Source: Tillandsia leiboldiana (lineage: Eukaryota; Streptophyta; Magnoliopsida; Poales; Bromeliaceae). From it: a DNA stretch of 64,000 bases. The translations under genes were made by a program, and so were the position numbers. The notes under the pieces were generated by a model. That model worked only from the letters and a program-made list of their open reading frames with translations. It was not told where the DNA came from and did not search any database. Below, piece by piece: positions 23,813 to 39,322 of this stretch. Location of the stretch: the NCBI GenBank assembly GCA_029204045.2, contig CM055068.1:38259000-38322999 (forward strand). Reading direction: 5' to 3'. Numbering within the stretch: position 1 is the stretch's first letter; every line of letters begins with the position of its first letter.

Positions 23813-24604
23813 TGTAATGTACCGAATTTTCGGCACATAAATAAATGTAAATAAAGGTGGTATGAAATACTAGTGTTATGAAAGTTGGGGAAGTAAGGAA
23901 CATTTGGACGCGAGTTGGGCCCAATTCGGGTTAAAATGGAGAGATCTAAAAATTTATTGGAGAAAGGAGGCCCAGATTTTTAGTGGAAAATTCACAGTGT
24001 CGGAAAATTCCGAGAAAATTACGGGAGCCCCGTAAATATGTTTTAAGACCACAGAAAAAGTTTCGCGTTGATCGGATGCCTGATAGTGAGAATGGGCTCC
24101 GCCAACAGTGTCGGAAAATTCTGAGAAAATTTGGAGAGCTTCGTAATTATGTTTTAAGGCCACAGTAAAAATTTCGGGTTGATAGGATATCCGGATTGCG
24201 AGAACGGGGTCCGCTAATAATTCTGGATACAGCGAGGCTTTTGGGGACCCAGAAATGACCCAAACTGAAAATTTAAATTTTTCTGTGGTAAATTAAGCTG
24301 AAACGAAGCCGCCTGTCAAATTTGGACGAAAACGGACGAAAAATGGACAGAAACCGAAACAAAAATGGATTTTCTAAGCGGCGGCGACGCGCGGATCGAG
24401 GCGCGCTTGCATGCTGCGCAAGGCGCGCAGCAGGCGCTCCTGCGCGTGTCAGCGGGGGGGCCGCCACATGGCGGGCCCCCATTGGGCCAACTCCCCTCCC
24501 TCCCTTTCTTTCCTTTTTCTCTTTCTTTTTTCTTTTCTTCTTCTTCCTTCTTCCGCGCAGACCCTCCCTCCTTTCCTTTCTCTTCTTCTTCTCCACCCGA
24601 GCCC

Positions 24605-24645
<41 letters not shown>

Positions 24646-27600
24646 TGAGGAATTTTGTGGGGCTCGCGGGCGCGCCGTGAATCTCGTGGAGCGCGCGAGG
24701 CGTTCCCAAAAGCCGATGGGCGGCGCGACTGTACGAGGTAACATTATTTTTCGGTATTTTTGGGCACAATTTGTATGGTTCCTTTTTGGACATTAAATTT
24801 GACCCCGTGCCATTTTGCGTGTTAGGGACCGAGTTTTACTGTACCGTTGCTGCACGGACTGTCGCGGATATTTTTGGCGCGTCTCGTTTTGCGTGCAAGT
24901 TATAGAAAAATGCACCGTTTTGCGTGCGGATTCGACAAAAATGCGCAGTTTTGAGCGCAAACTCAGAAAACGTGCACCGTCTTGCGTGCAACGTTGAAAA
25001 ACAAAAGTGCACCGTTTTACGTGCCAACCCGAGGTACGTGCTCCGTTTTGCGTGCCGGTTGTATTATCGCGCACCGTTTTGTGTGCAGTCTCTAATATGA
25101 CGCATCATTTTGCGTGCAGGGCTAGAGAAAAGTGCACCGTTTTACGTGCAACCCTACAGTGAAGCATGCACCGTTTTGCGTGCAGATTTGAGGTACGTGC
25201 TCCGTTTTGCGTGCCGATCAATTTAACGCGCACCGTTTTGCGTGCCGACCCTAATATTATGCATCGTTTTTCGTGGAGGGTTAGAAAAGACGTGCACCGT
25301 TTTGCGTGCAGATTTGAGGTACGTGCATCGTTTTGCGTGCCGATCGTGTTGTTGCGCACCGATTTGCGTGACGACCCTAATATTATGCATCATTTTTCGT
25401 GCAGGGTTAGAAAAGACGTGCACCGTTTTGCGTGCAACCTTAAGAGAAGCATGCTCCATTTTGGATGCAAACCCGAGGTACGTGCACCGTTTTGCGTGCA
25501 GGTTGAGTTGACGCGCATCGTTTTGCGTGCCGACTGAAGTGTCGCGCACCGTTTTGCGTGTGGGTTTTATTGACGCGCACCGTTTTGCGTGCAGATTTGG
25601 TGGACGTGCACCGTTTTGCGTGCGAACTCGAGGAAGGTGCACCGTTTTGCGTGCAAGCTCGAGGGAACAAGTGGAATCGCGCGAAGAGCAATTGCAAGTG
25701 TCTACAAGCAATTGGGGACACCACAAGGTGGGGGATTCTGCCGAAATTGGGTGACCTCTCCCCTTGCTCCTTTGCTTTTTGATCTAGAAGCATGATAGTA
25801 GCCTGTTAGAGGCGTTAGGTAATTATGATTAAGATTGCATGTTTAGAGAAATACAGATGAAAAGTGCAACTGTTAGTTGCCAAAGGCGGATGATATATGT
25901 GCATGTGCAGAGAAATTTAGAGGAAAAGTGATATTTATGATTTATCCAAATAGGGGATAAACTAGTATGTGTAGATGGACACAGATGGAAAATGCAACTG
26001 TTGGTTGCCAAAAAGGAGATAATTAATCTGCATGTCTAAAAAGAATTAGGGGAAAAATGCAATTCTTGACTTATCTAAATTGCTGATAATTGCATGCATA
26101 GATGATAAATATTATTTTTATGATGGATATGAAAATAATTGCATGCGTAGAAATGAATAATTATGTGATGACTGTGATCATGTTAGGGTACAACCCTAGG
26201 AATCATGTGACATAAGGGAACAGAACTTGTTGGTAGTAAGACTAGGAGAAAATCTAGTTTAGGGGTTTGACGAGTGACATTGAACTAGGAGCTATCCTAG
26301 GATTGGACGAGTGCCATTGTCTTAGGGGATAACCTAAGGACACTGGATAGAGTGATCAACATAGAGTCAAGGAACTCTAGGATGAGTATGACATGGAACT
26401 TAGGTAAAGGGGACCTAAGGTGAACTAGTGATCAACATAGAGTCAAGGAACTCTAGGATGAGTATGACATGGAACTTAGGTAAAGGGGACCTAAGGTGAA
26501 CTAGTGATCAACATAGAGTCAAGGAACTCTAGGATGAGTATGACATGGAACTTAGGTAAAGGGAACCTAAGGTGATCCAGAGGAGTTTAAACTCACAGAC
26601 AGGAAATTAGAGTCAGTGTAACTCTAAGATAAAAGTGGAACAGGAGATTAGAGTCAGTGTAACTCTAAGCTAAAAGTGGAACAGAAAAATAGAGTTAAGT
26701 TAACTCTAGGATTCAGTGAGGAATCAGAAAAGTGGGATAAGATCCCAAGGTTAAAGAAATTAAACAAATATAACCCTAGAAAGTCATAGGGTGTCTGGGC
26801 GAATGGACAATAACTTTAACTTCAATTTGAGTTAAATAAGTTAAGGTGAAATGTTAAGAGTCCAGGAGACTCTCAAGTTATCCTTATGGCGAGACCTAGG
26901 ATAAGAGGTAAATTATTATAAAAAGGCAAAGTTTAAAAGCAAGCTAAAAGTGGCTAAAAGGTATAAAGAAAATGTAAATGGCGCCTTCGAATTTGAGACT
27001 CGTCAAGTGGAGCAGGACTCTCTGGGCAGTGACCCGTTGGACGAGGTACTTTCGAAAGGCTTAAAGTGAAAGCAAAGAGCTAAATGCTCAAAGGAAAGAG
27101 AAAGAGATTTGCCAATGGCAAAAGGGAGCTACAAGCTCGAATAAGAAAGAAAAGCAAGTGTTCAAAGGCAAAGAGGCTAAGAACTAAAGCAAAAAGAGAA
27201 AGAAAAGAAAAGAAAAGAAAGAAAATATAAAGATAAAACGAGCGTACCTTCGGGGGTAAAAAGTAGCCTTGTCGGAGCCAAGGGCAGTGTCCCTCTCCCG
27301 GGCAGTGACCCGTAGGACAAGTTTCCCGTTGGGCGGGGTAGCACTTGCGGGTGCTATCGGCAACCTTAGAAGTCTTATCTTATGGTAGCCGGACTACCGG
27401 GCTGGGGCCCGTTGGATAAGAATTTCTAAGGGTTAACTTGAACTAAAGCACCAGAATTTAAAGAATAAAGAGAAATTAGAGTGGCCAAGGTGGCCGGATT
27501 AGTTTGACCCTATATACAGCGGCATAGTGGCCGAGTTGGTGCTTAGCAGCCTAGTGTGGCTAGACAAAGTAGTGCTGGGAGGATGAGTATACACAGATAG

Positions 27601-28216
27601 TATAGTGATTCATATATATTGCATAGCCGCATTTTGCTATTGAGGATTTTAGTTTCCTAGCACTATTATTATTGCTTCCATTGGACCAAGTGGTGTAGGA
27701 CACTTTTTCTCGGTGGTTGAACCCACTGGGAACTCTGTCAGGAGTTCTCACACCCCTTGGGTGCCCCCCCCACAGGTTCAGGGATGGATGCAGCGATCGT
27801 GGCGGATCAGATGCAGACGGTGAGGCATACGACAGGGGCAAGAGCCCAGTAGCATAGAGACCTAGAGGGTCTAGCAGAGGTATCCCTTTTATATATTTCT
27901 TGAGTGAACTCTGTATGGTGAGGAATTTATGTAAAGGAATTGTAATAATTTTATTTGCAAGTTCAGAGATGTAAAGTGTAATAAATTTAAGTTATGGTTC
28001 ACTCTTATATGCTTTCATTATCGCTTAAACTGTTTGTTTATAAAATGAAAGTTCAAATTTATAGTGATTTTTAGTACTCTGATATTGAGCTTCCGCATAT
28101 ACTTGTTGTATGATTATGGATATTACCGTTCCTTTCGGGTAGTAAAAGGTCATACCCGATTGGCGGGTCTGTTGGCGTGCCCGAACCGTACAAATTGGCG
28201 GACTCGGGGCGTGACA
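23813..28216 (+). mobile_element. Element III, 3' LTR (4404 bp)
   Basis: It has the same start, end and internal landmarks as the 5' LTR. By eye it differs at scattered single bases, a few dozen over 4.4 kb. Examples are a longer GA tract (24606-24648), a shorter C-run (27764-27772) and base changes in the CGTTTTGCGTGC array (24807-25660). The unit number and order of the array look the same in both LTRs. Confidence 0.93.
24807..25660 (+). repeat. Tandem array of the GTGCACCGTTTTGCGTGC unit in element III 3' LTR
   Basis: Copy of the array at 18176-19030, with the same order of linkers and only point changes. Since reverse transcription makes both LTRs from one template, the array was already this size at insertion and has not expanded or shrunk visibly since. 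Confidence 0.85.
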
Positions 28217-28221
28217 ATACC
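28217..28221 (+). repeat. Target site duplication of element III, right (ATACC)
   Basis: Matches 17185-17189 exactly. Confidence 0.92.
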
Positions 28222-29734
28222 AGTCATAGCAGGACCTTGAAACCAGAACCTTTTTGGACACATACATGAATTTAGTCAACCAATGTTTTCTTCCAAACAT
28301 CGAAGGGTCGCTGGAGTCTGTTCTTGTCTGATTGGACGAAAGCATTAGCCCTTCGGGGTTTGGGTATAAAAACTTATTTTCTAACTGTTTTTCTCAAAGA
28401 ACTAAAAATCATTAAAAATGGGTTTTCCTCAAATCAAGATGGTTTTTCAAAAAGGAACTACTTTTAGTCCTCACCCCGCGTGGGTTTGAGTGAAAAATGG
28501 TTTTCGGTAATAAATGTCACATTTTTTCCTGTAAACTTCCCCACTCGAGAGGATTCGAGTGGTCTGGGTTCTAAGGGCTGCCTTTTTCTTTGGGTCGAGA
28601 ACAACGAAAGGCTATGCCTAGAGCCTGTTCTTGTTTGATTTGGGTTGTAGGTTCTAGTCTTTCGGGGTTCTCGGACCCTTCATTGTTGTTGGCTGTGGAG
28701 TATACCCAGCTAGTGAGTTTACATTTGGAGTTGTTGTTCTTTTTGGGGAGCCGTTGGTTGACGGCGGTCCTGACTGTTCGAGTGGTTCCTGTTAGTGAGT
28801 TAGAGAGGTGATTTGGGTACTGTCGATCTTGTTGATCGTGGATTGGACTATAGCCTGCATGAGCCATATTGAGCTCGACAGAGATGCGCAGATACTTTCC
28901 TCGGTGGGGTCGCGCCCCTCGAGTGCCACTCCGGAGTTGGGCCTGTTACTTTACTATCGCGACTTGTCGACGCAGTCCTTCTGGCTGGGCCAGTTTTGGC
29001 AGTCACGGACGCCCTACGTAAGTCCGGTCCTCCTTGGATGTAACGGTCGTAGGTGGGCGCAGGTTTGACTGGACCCTATGTGGCAGTCAGTATAGATTGG
29101 GTGATTATGTTTGAGAGATAGTTGATGCATCATGTTTCCATCTGTTTCACTTCTTGAGCATTTAGATAGAGGCATAGTAGCTGTAGAGTTATTTTTCCAG
29201 CCTTTACTTTCAGTACTGCATTTGTTGCTTTATGCCTCTAGTAGACTTAGTGGCCAGACCGTCGGGCTTGTTGGCGGTACCCACTGAGAACTACTTTGGG
29301 ATGTAGTTCTCACACCCGCCGTGGTGATTTTTTTTCCAGGGACCTCTACTCCAGTTCCTGCTGCTCCAGTTGCTGATCCTGCTGATCGAGATAAGGGAGT
29401 CGCGAGCTAGATCCCTACCAGTCTTCTTCTTGTGAGAGTAGATGTACCCTTTTGGTGATGTATTAGTAATGTCAGTGATTTTGGGATGTATCATGTATAT
29501 TTTACTTTTGAGAGTTTTAGTTTTTTGAAAGACTTTTGTTTTGTGAGGACCTGGCATGTACTATTTGAGGATTTGTATATTTTTTTTATTTCCGTAGTTT
29601 ACTTTTCAGCTCTGATATATGTATAGTATAGTTGATCTTTTGCAGGTTAGTCGCTTCGTCTATACGGGGCTTCCCGTATGGGCGGGAGATCTGTTGGCGA
29701 GCCCGGGTCGCAGTTTCGACGCCGGAGCGTGACA
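28222..29734 (+). mobile_element. LTR X (old family I copy), second piece to LTR end
   Basis: Continues 16601-17189 after the element III insertion. It ends GCCGGAGCGTGACA at 29734. It contains the GAGAACTAC/GTAGTTCTC hairpin (29286-29311), TTTTTTTTCCAG after it, and the terminal hairpin ATACGGG/CCCGTAT (29662-29679). It is not followed by a primer site, so this end is the outer end of a 3' LTR or a solo LTR. Confidence 0.85.
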
Positions 29735-31596
29735 CGGGTAGTGGGCCGAGTGGTCAGGTTATTGTGGCACATTGTTGCACTCGTGCCCCGGGGCCGAGTG
29801 GAGTTTGGTAGCTGAGTTTAGACCAGTGTTAGTGTTGTTGGGAGCCGTTTGGTAGACGGTGATCCCGGACCGTTGAGTATCTTCCGGTCAGTGTTGTCGG
29901 GAACCGTTTGGGTAGACGATGGTTCCGGGTCGTTGAGTGTCGTCCGACCAGTTTTGTTAGACCTCGAGTTGTGGGTCGATCCCGGCTGTGGAGTATCTCC
30001 AGCCCGTGAGTTTAGGGTGTTGAGTTAGATTCCTACCTTACCCGAGGGAGCCGATTTCCTTAACTGTAAGGGGTCGAGAACTTCGAAAGGCTGAGCCTGG
30101 AGTCTGTTCTTGTTTGATTTGGGTTCTAGGCACCGGCCTAACGGGATTCTCGGACCCTTGCTGTGTCGGTTGGTTCTTCTCGTCTGTGAGTTGGGTGTTT
30201 CGTTTTGGTAGTCGTCTGAGTCGACGATGGTCTCGGCTGTGGAGTACCTCCAGCCTGTGTGTTTAGCGTTGCGAGTTGGGTGTTTCGTTTTGGGAGCCGT
30301 TTGGGGTCGACGGTGGTCCCGACTGTGGAGTATCTCCAGCCTGTGAGTTTAGTGCCACAAGTTGGTTGAGTTCGCTAGTGTCTCGAGATTCGTGAGAGCT
30401 TGTTAGCGAGGTCGTTGAGAGTACTCCCACCGTTGTGCGAGATGTTTGGGGATCTTGAGTCCTTCCGTTCTGAGAGTGAGCGTGGATTTTGACTATAGCC
30501 TGCATGTGCCAATGTTCGATACTCTATGCCGCGCCGTTTTCCTCAGTTGGGGTCGCGCCCCCTGAGATGCCGCAGTGGATGCGATGGTTGGCCTGTTGAG
30601 GCAGTTTTTTGCAGTGGATGCGATGTTTGGCCTGTTTGGCCTGTTGAGGCAGTTTTTCGTAGTGGATGCGATGTTTAGCCTGTTGAGGCAGTTTTCCGCA
30701 GTGGATGCGATGTTTGGCTTGTTGAGGCAGTTTTGCGCGAGGGGTGAGTTAGTCTGTGTGGGACGCCCTACGTAAGTCCCGTCCTCTTGTGGATGTGTGG
30801 CAGTAGGTGGGCGCAGGCTTGACTGGACCCTATGTGGCAGTCAGTTCGATAGGGTCGATTGGGCACCTTGGGTGCGAGTGGTTACATATCTTTCATCTGT
30901 ATCACCCATTGAGCATTTAGATAGAGGCATGGTAGCTGTAGAGTATCTCCAGCTTTTCTTGTTCAGTTTTTACTGCATTGTTATCTTATGCCTCTAGTAG
31001 ACTTAGTGGGCAGACCGTCGGGCTTGGTGGCGGTACCCACTGAGAACTACCTGTTGGTGTAGTTCTCACACCCGTTGGAGGTTCTCCCCCTCATCTTTTT
31101 CTTTTCTCTTCTTTATTTTGCAGAGTCATCGCAGGTGTTGCTGATTCTGCTGTTTGCTGTTTGAGGCGAGAGAGTCGCGAGCTAGATCCCTACCTGTCTT
31201 TGGAGTGTAGCTGTATCCCCACATTGGAGATTTGCAGTACAGTCAGTAGATTAGTTTTATTTTCACTTTTGATAGACTATTGTATTGTGAGGATCTGACT
31301 TGTACTGAGAGCCTGTACACTGATATATTATTTCAGTTTACCTCCCTGTAGAGTTCTGGGTTTTATATCAGAGGATTTTTGTATATGATCATATTTGGGA
31401 GATGGTTATTATATCTTTATTTTCAGTTGTACAGTGGTTGGATTTTAGTTTTACAGTAGTTTTCTTTATAGCTCTGATATCTGTTTAGTTGTAGTTCTTT
31501 TTCTTGCAGATTGGACGCTTCGCCTATGCGGGATTTTGTATAGGCGGCGGATCTGTTGGCGAGCCTGGATTGCAGTTTCGACTCCGGGACGTGACA
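29735..31596 (+). mobile_element. LTR Y (older family I copy), 3' half
   Basis: The sequence starts mid-LTR (CGGGTAGTGGGCCGAGTGG, as at 16986 in X) and ends TCCGGGACGTGACA. X therefore appears to have inserted into Y, and CGGGT at 29735 would be one copy of its duplication. Y carries several degenerate copies of a unit with GGAGTATCTCCAGCC and GAGCCGTTTGG (29840-30360), the conserved hairpin (31042-31067) and a polypyrimidine tract ending TTTTGCAG (about 31124). Its last bases are more decayed than in the other LTRs. Confidence 0.8.
30572..30738 (+). repeat. Four tandem repeats in LTR Y (about 39-48 bp)
   Basis: GCAGTGGATGCGATG, then GGCCTGTTGAGGCAGTTTT, occurs four times with small changes (GTAGTGG, TTAGCC). 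The second copy has an extra GGCCTGTTT. This looks private to LTR Y; I do not see it in X, B or F. Confidence 0.85.
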
Positions 31597-32151
31597 GTGT
31601 GTCACTGCATTGCTTACCTTGGGCAATTGACTCCTACAATTCAAATCTGTAGCTTACCTTAGGCGGTTGGCTCCTGTGCATGCGTACATCTATGTACAGG
31701 AAGAGAAGGTTGGGAATCGAGCGGCCTAATCATTCGGCGATGATCTCGGGCGATCGTTTCCTATTTGTGCTGTTTTTGCTTCATTCCTTGACTTTTTCCG
31801 TACAATTGTTTTACAGGTTTTGGTTTTTTTTTTTTTTTTTTCCATTCACCATCTTAAAGTTTTTCCCGCTTATAGTACGGGCTAACTTTTTTAATTTTAC
31901 TTATGCGTTCTGCTTTTCTTTTTCAACTTACTTACACCTGTCTTAATTAACATGGAAGTACTCAACTAATCCTCTCATGCACTTACTTCTATGTTTTTAT
32001 CTTATTTTGTGTCTGGTAATGTGTTTGCGTATGGCTGTGCGTTTGTGTGTGCCTATGTGTGTGTGGCTGCGTGCGTTTATGTTTGTGCGTGTGCGCACGT
32101 GTGTCCTCGGCTACATGTGGGTGTGTGTCTGCGTACATGTACACATCCATG

Positions 32152-32155
<4 letters not shown>
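31597..32155. other. Unassigned DNA with GT-rich low complexity
   Basis: No gene or element recognised. Two imperfect copies of GCTTACCTTGGGC-type sequence lie at 31610-31680, a T-run at 31817-31840, and a GT-rich stretch at 32010-32155. A related GT-rich stretch is at 33098-33190. Confidence 0.6.

Positions 32156-32199
<44 letters not shown>
32156..32199. repeat. (TA)n microsatellite
   Basis: About 21 TA units, ending at the left terminus of the first MITE. Confidence 0.95.
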
Positions 32200-32202
<3 letters not shown>

Positions 32203-32203
32203 C

Positions 32204-32431
32204 GGCTAGAATACTATCGATAGCACCAAGCAATTGGTGCTATCAAATTTTCTGCCGTTGGATGAAAAAATATGCGGTTGGGATTATAGTAATCCCCTAA
32301 AATTTTTACTATTCAACCAACCACCTAGTAAACCCTAGGGGACCACTATCATCTTAACCACACATTTTTTAATCCAAAAGTTAAAAACTTGATAGCACCA
32401 ATAACTTGGTGCTATCGATAGTATTCTAGCC
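32204..32431. mobile_element. MITE 1, foldback, in (TA)n
   Basis: Perfect 27-bp terminal inverted repeats (32204-32230 and 32405-32431) starting GGCTAGAATACTATCG. The interior is also loosely self-complementary (the AATATGCGGTTGGGAT arm pairs with the ACCACACATTTTTTAATCC side), so the whole 228 bp can fold into one long hairpin. It is flanked on both sides by (TA)n. There is no coding capacity. The superfamily is uncertain; a TA duplication would fit Tc1/mariner or PIF types but cannot be tested inside a TA tract. Confidence 0.85.
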
Positions 32432-32541
<110 letters not shown>

Positions 32542-32761
32542 AGCTACTAAACTATTAATAGTACTAAATTATTAGTGCAATCAAGTTTTATAATCTTAGA
32601 TCAATCCTTTTGATTATTTTAATCCGTTAAATTTTATTATTTCTCCAACCACCTATTAAATCTATAGGACCCACTATCATCTCAACACACATCTTTTAAT
32701 TTAAGGATTAAAAACTTAATAGCATCAATAATGACTTGGTACTATTAATAGTATTACAGCT
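32542..32761. mobile_element. MITE 2, diverged relative of MITE 1
   Basis: Imperfect inverted ends (AACTATTAATAGTACT and AGTACTATTAATAGTATT types). The interior shares CCAACCACCTA, CCCACTATCATCT and ACACATCTTTTAAT with MITE 1. Flanked by TA tracts. Confidence 0.75.
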
Positions 32762-32787
32762 TATATATATATACATATATATATATA

Positions 32788-33004
32788 GTTAGACTGAAAT
32801 ACTATTAATAGTATCAAGTCATTGGTGCTATTAAGTTTTTAATCTTTGGATTAAAAAATATGTGGTTGAGATGATAGTGGGCCCCCTGGATTTAATAGAT
32901 TGTTCAAGAAATAGTAAAATCTAACGGATGAAAATGATCACAGGATTGATTTAAGAATAAAAAACTTGATAATACCAATAACTTAGTATCATTAATAATA
33001 TAGT
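32788..33004. mobile_element. MITE 3, diverged relative of MITE 1
   Basis: Left end TGAAATACTATTAATAGTAT, right end CTTAGTATCATTAATAATAT. The interior matches MITE 1 in the opposite sense (TGTGGTTGAGATGATAGTGG). Most decayed of the five. Confidence 0.65.
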
Positions 33005-33097
33005 AATACATGTATGTATACATATATACATACATGTATATATATATTAAAAAAAAAAATAGGAGGGCAATGATGTGTTGCATGCATGGTTTTGTTA

Positions 33098-33190
33098 ATG
33101 TGCACACGTGTGTCCGCGCCTCCGTGTGGGTGTTTGTCTGTATGTGTGCAGGTGTATGTGTGCCTGTGTGTATACCTTTGTGTGTGGCTA
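33098..33190. repeat. GT-rich stretch, related to 32090-32150
   Basis: CACGTGTGTCC, GTGTGGGTGT and TGTCTG occur in the same order in both places, suggesting an old local duplication about 1 kb apart rather than two independent GT expansions. Confidence 0.45.
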
Positions 33191-33192
33191 TA

Positions 33193-33451
33193 CATTATAA
33201 TAAAATTATGTTATAGCGATATTTTTAAGTATTTCTAAAATTAAAAAAAAAATACTGCGGGAAAAAATACCGACACTTGTTATTAGTGTCGCTATATGTA
33301 CAGTCGTTAGGGTGTATAGCGACACATTACTGTAATGTGTCACAAAAATATGTCCCTTTAATCTAATTTTAAATATAGATGGAATATAAATATAACACTT
33401 ATAAAAAAGTGTCACAAAAATATATCTTTATAATCTAATTTTATTGTAGTG
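33193..33451. mobile_element. CACTA-type MITE (259 bp)
   Basis: The right end is ATTTTATTGTAGTG, the complement of CACTACAATAAAAT, the hallmark terminus of CACTA (En/Spm) elements. The left end CATTATAATAAAATTATG is a mutated copy. Direct ATA on both sides (33190-33192 and 33452-33454) fits the 3-bp CACTA duplication. The interior has repeated GTGTCAC/GTGTCGC subterminal motifs and no coding frame. Confidence 0.7.
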
Positions 33452-33478
33452 ATAGCGTGTGTATATATACCCATAATG

Positions 33479-33873
<395 letters not shown>

Positions 33874-33959
<86 letters not shown>

Positions 33960-34022
33960 AATAACTTAGTGCTTTTACAAGCATAAGAGCTCAATTTTAT
34001 ATATATATATATATATATATAT
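33874..34022. repeat. (TA)n tract containing a second copy of the MITE 4 tail
   Basis: The last 41 bp of MITE 4 (33834-33874) reappear at 33956-33996 after about 80 bp of TA repeat, and are followed by more TA. This is a tandem duplication of tail plus microsatellite, probably by unequal exchange or slippage. Confidence 0.8.
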
Positions 34023-34027
34023 GCGTA

Positions 34028-34259
34028 GGGCTACTATACTCTTATGAGTATAAATTCCTTTGTATTCATAACTTTTTCACCCTTGGATGAAGGAATGTTC
34101 GGTAAGGATGATAGTGGTCCCCCTAGGGTTTACTAGATTGTTGGGAAAATAGTAAAAATCTTAGGAACTACTATAATCCTAACCGTACATTCCTTCATCC
34201 AAGAGATGAAAACTTATGAGTACAAAAAAATTTTACTCATAAGAGTATAGTAGTCGGAC

Positions 34260-34261
<2 letters not shown>
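34028..34261. mobile_element. MITE 5, relative of MITE 1
   Basis: A 20-bp inverted repeat, CTACTATACTCTTATGAGTA, starts at 34031 and is mirrored at 34234-34253. The outer bases GGG and CGGACCC differ slightly. The interior pairs on itself: GGATGAAGGAATGTTCGGT with ACCGTACATTCCTTCATCC. Flanked by (TA)n. Confidence 0.8.

Positions 34262-34263
<2 letters not shown>

Positions 34264-34332
<69 letters not shown>
34264..34332. repeat. (TA)n microsatellite
   Basis: About 34 TA units, ending at the solo LTR. Confidence 0.95.
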
Positions 34333-37882
<3,550 letters not shown>

Positions 37883-38874
37883 CGTCTCTTTTTATTATTA
37901 TTAATTTTTTTTAGCTCTACTAGCTTAGGTTCATACAAGAGAGGACAGAGGTGCGTGCATGAGTGTAATAACAACAAATTTTGAATTTCGGAATCGATTG
38001 TGAAAAACGAGATTTGACGGGTTTGCGGGTTTCCTCCGTTTTTGCTCGGACTAACTTTTAGGGTGAAATCTTTGGAGGAAAAGGTCGTCACTCTGTCGGC
38101 ATCGTCAAGCAGAGGACGGGGGTGCAATCGGATCGCGAATCCGACTTGCGGATCTTTCGGAATGATACATTTAAGTTATTGGGTCCGGGAGTGTGAGTAT
38201 GGGGACTTTCGGTATCCGTTAAGGTTTTTGGTGCATCGGGATCCGTGCTAGCGGTTACGAAATATTTCGAAAGTTTGGCGCGCTTATCGAGGAAATTTGA
38301 TAAAGACAATTTCTTATAAATATTATGAGATTTGGGACTTTCATACGTACACAAAATTAAAGAGAATGTATTAATTTGCGAGATTTTTCCAAAAAGATTT
38401 TTAAAGATCGGATTTCATCTTCGTCCTCGGGGTGCGTGTCGGAGATCGGAATCGAAAACGTCGCCATCAACGGAGACCGGATCCGAAAACACCATCGTTA
38501 TCGAAGATCAGGGTCCCATCGTCTTCTCCCACGTTTTGCGCACCGGCGATCGGTGCCGTCGTCTCCCTCGTAGTCGTGGAGGTGGTGAATGGAGTCGCTT
38601 GACGGTGAGCAAGGCCGCCTCCGCCATTGCGCTTGTCGCGTGGCCGCCGCCGCCGTGCTCCGTCGCCCGGCGCTTCCAACCCGCGCCACCGCCGCGCGAG
38701 CTGCCATCTGCGCACCTGCGCGCGTTGCAGCCCTGCTGCCGCGCGCAGGTGGCCAGCGCAGTCGCGCGTGCATCCCAACCGCGCGCCCCTTCCCACACAG
38801 CCGCGCAGGTAACCCGCGCAGCCGCGCTTCCCGCCCTCCGGAGCCCGCTTGTCCTGGCGCGTGCCGCCCGTGTG

Positions 38875-39290
38875 CCCTAGCGCCGCGCCGCCCGAATGCC
38901 CTAGCGCAGCGCCGCCTGCGTGCCATAGCGACGCGTCGCCGCGCGTGCCCTAGTGCGGCGCCGCCGCGTGCCCTAGCGCAGTGCCGCCTGCGTGCCCTAG
39001 CTCGCGACGCCCCCTTCATGCCCTAGCCGCCCGCAGCTTCCCTGCGTGTACCGCTCGCGTCGCCTAGGTGCCCTAGCCGCGTGTCGCATGGGTGCCCTAG
39101 ACCGTGCGCCTCGCTGCACGGGCAGAGCGCTCTGCGTGCCCTAGCGCAGCGTCGCGCGCGCCTGCAGCCAGCGCCGCCCGAGCCCCTACAGCTAGTGTCG
39201 CGCGCGCCCCTGCTACCGGCGCCGTGCGTGCCCCTGTAGCTAGCGCCGCGCGCCCCTGCAGCCTGCGTCGCGCTCCCTCGCTGCCTGCGA
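38875..39290 (+). repeat. GC-rich tandem repeats in element C 5' LTR
   Basis: Units of about 23-27 bp are built on GTGCCCTAGCGCAGCGCCGC. The 3' LTR has a related but not identical set at 45575-45870, so the array has changed since insertion. CCCTAG here is part of this unit and not telomeric repeat. Confidence 0.75.
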
Positions 39291-39322
39291 CGTTTGGGTT
39301 GCCTGCGCCGCCACTCGTGCTG

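Noticed and set aside
28361..28560. Host gene fragment in the AT-rich stretch with AAATGGTTTTCGG repeats
   Set aside because: It aligns with the corresponding part of the element A LTR (about 4700-4860, minus) and is LTR sequence.
38875..39290. CCCTAG repeats as telomere-like sequence
   Set aside because: They are embedded in a 23-27 bp GC-rich unit with no consecutive TTTAGGG/CCCTAAA runs.
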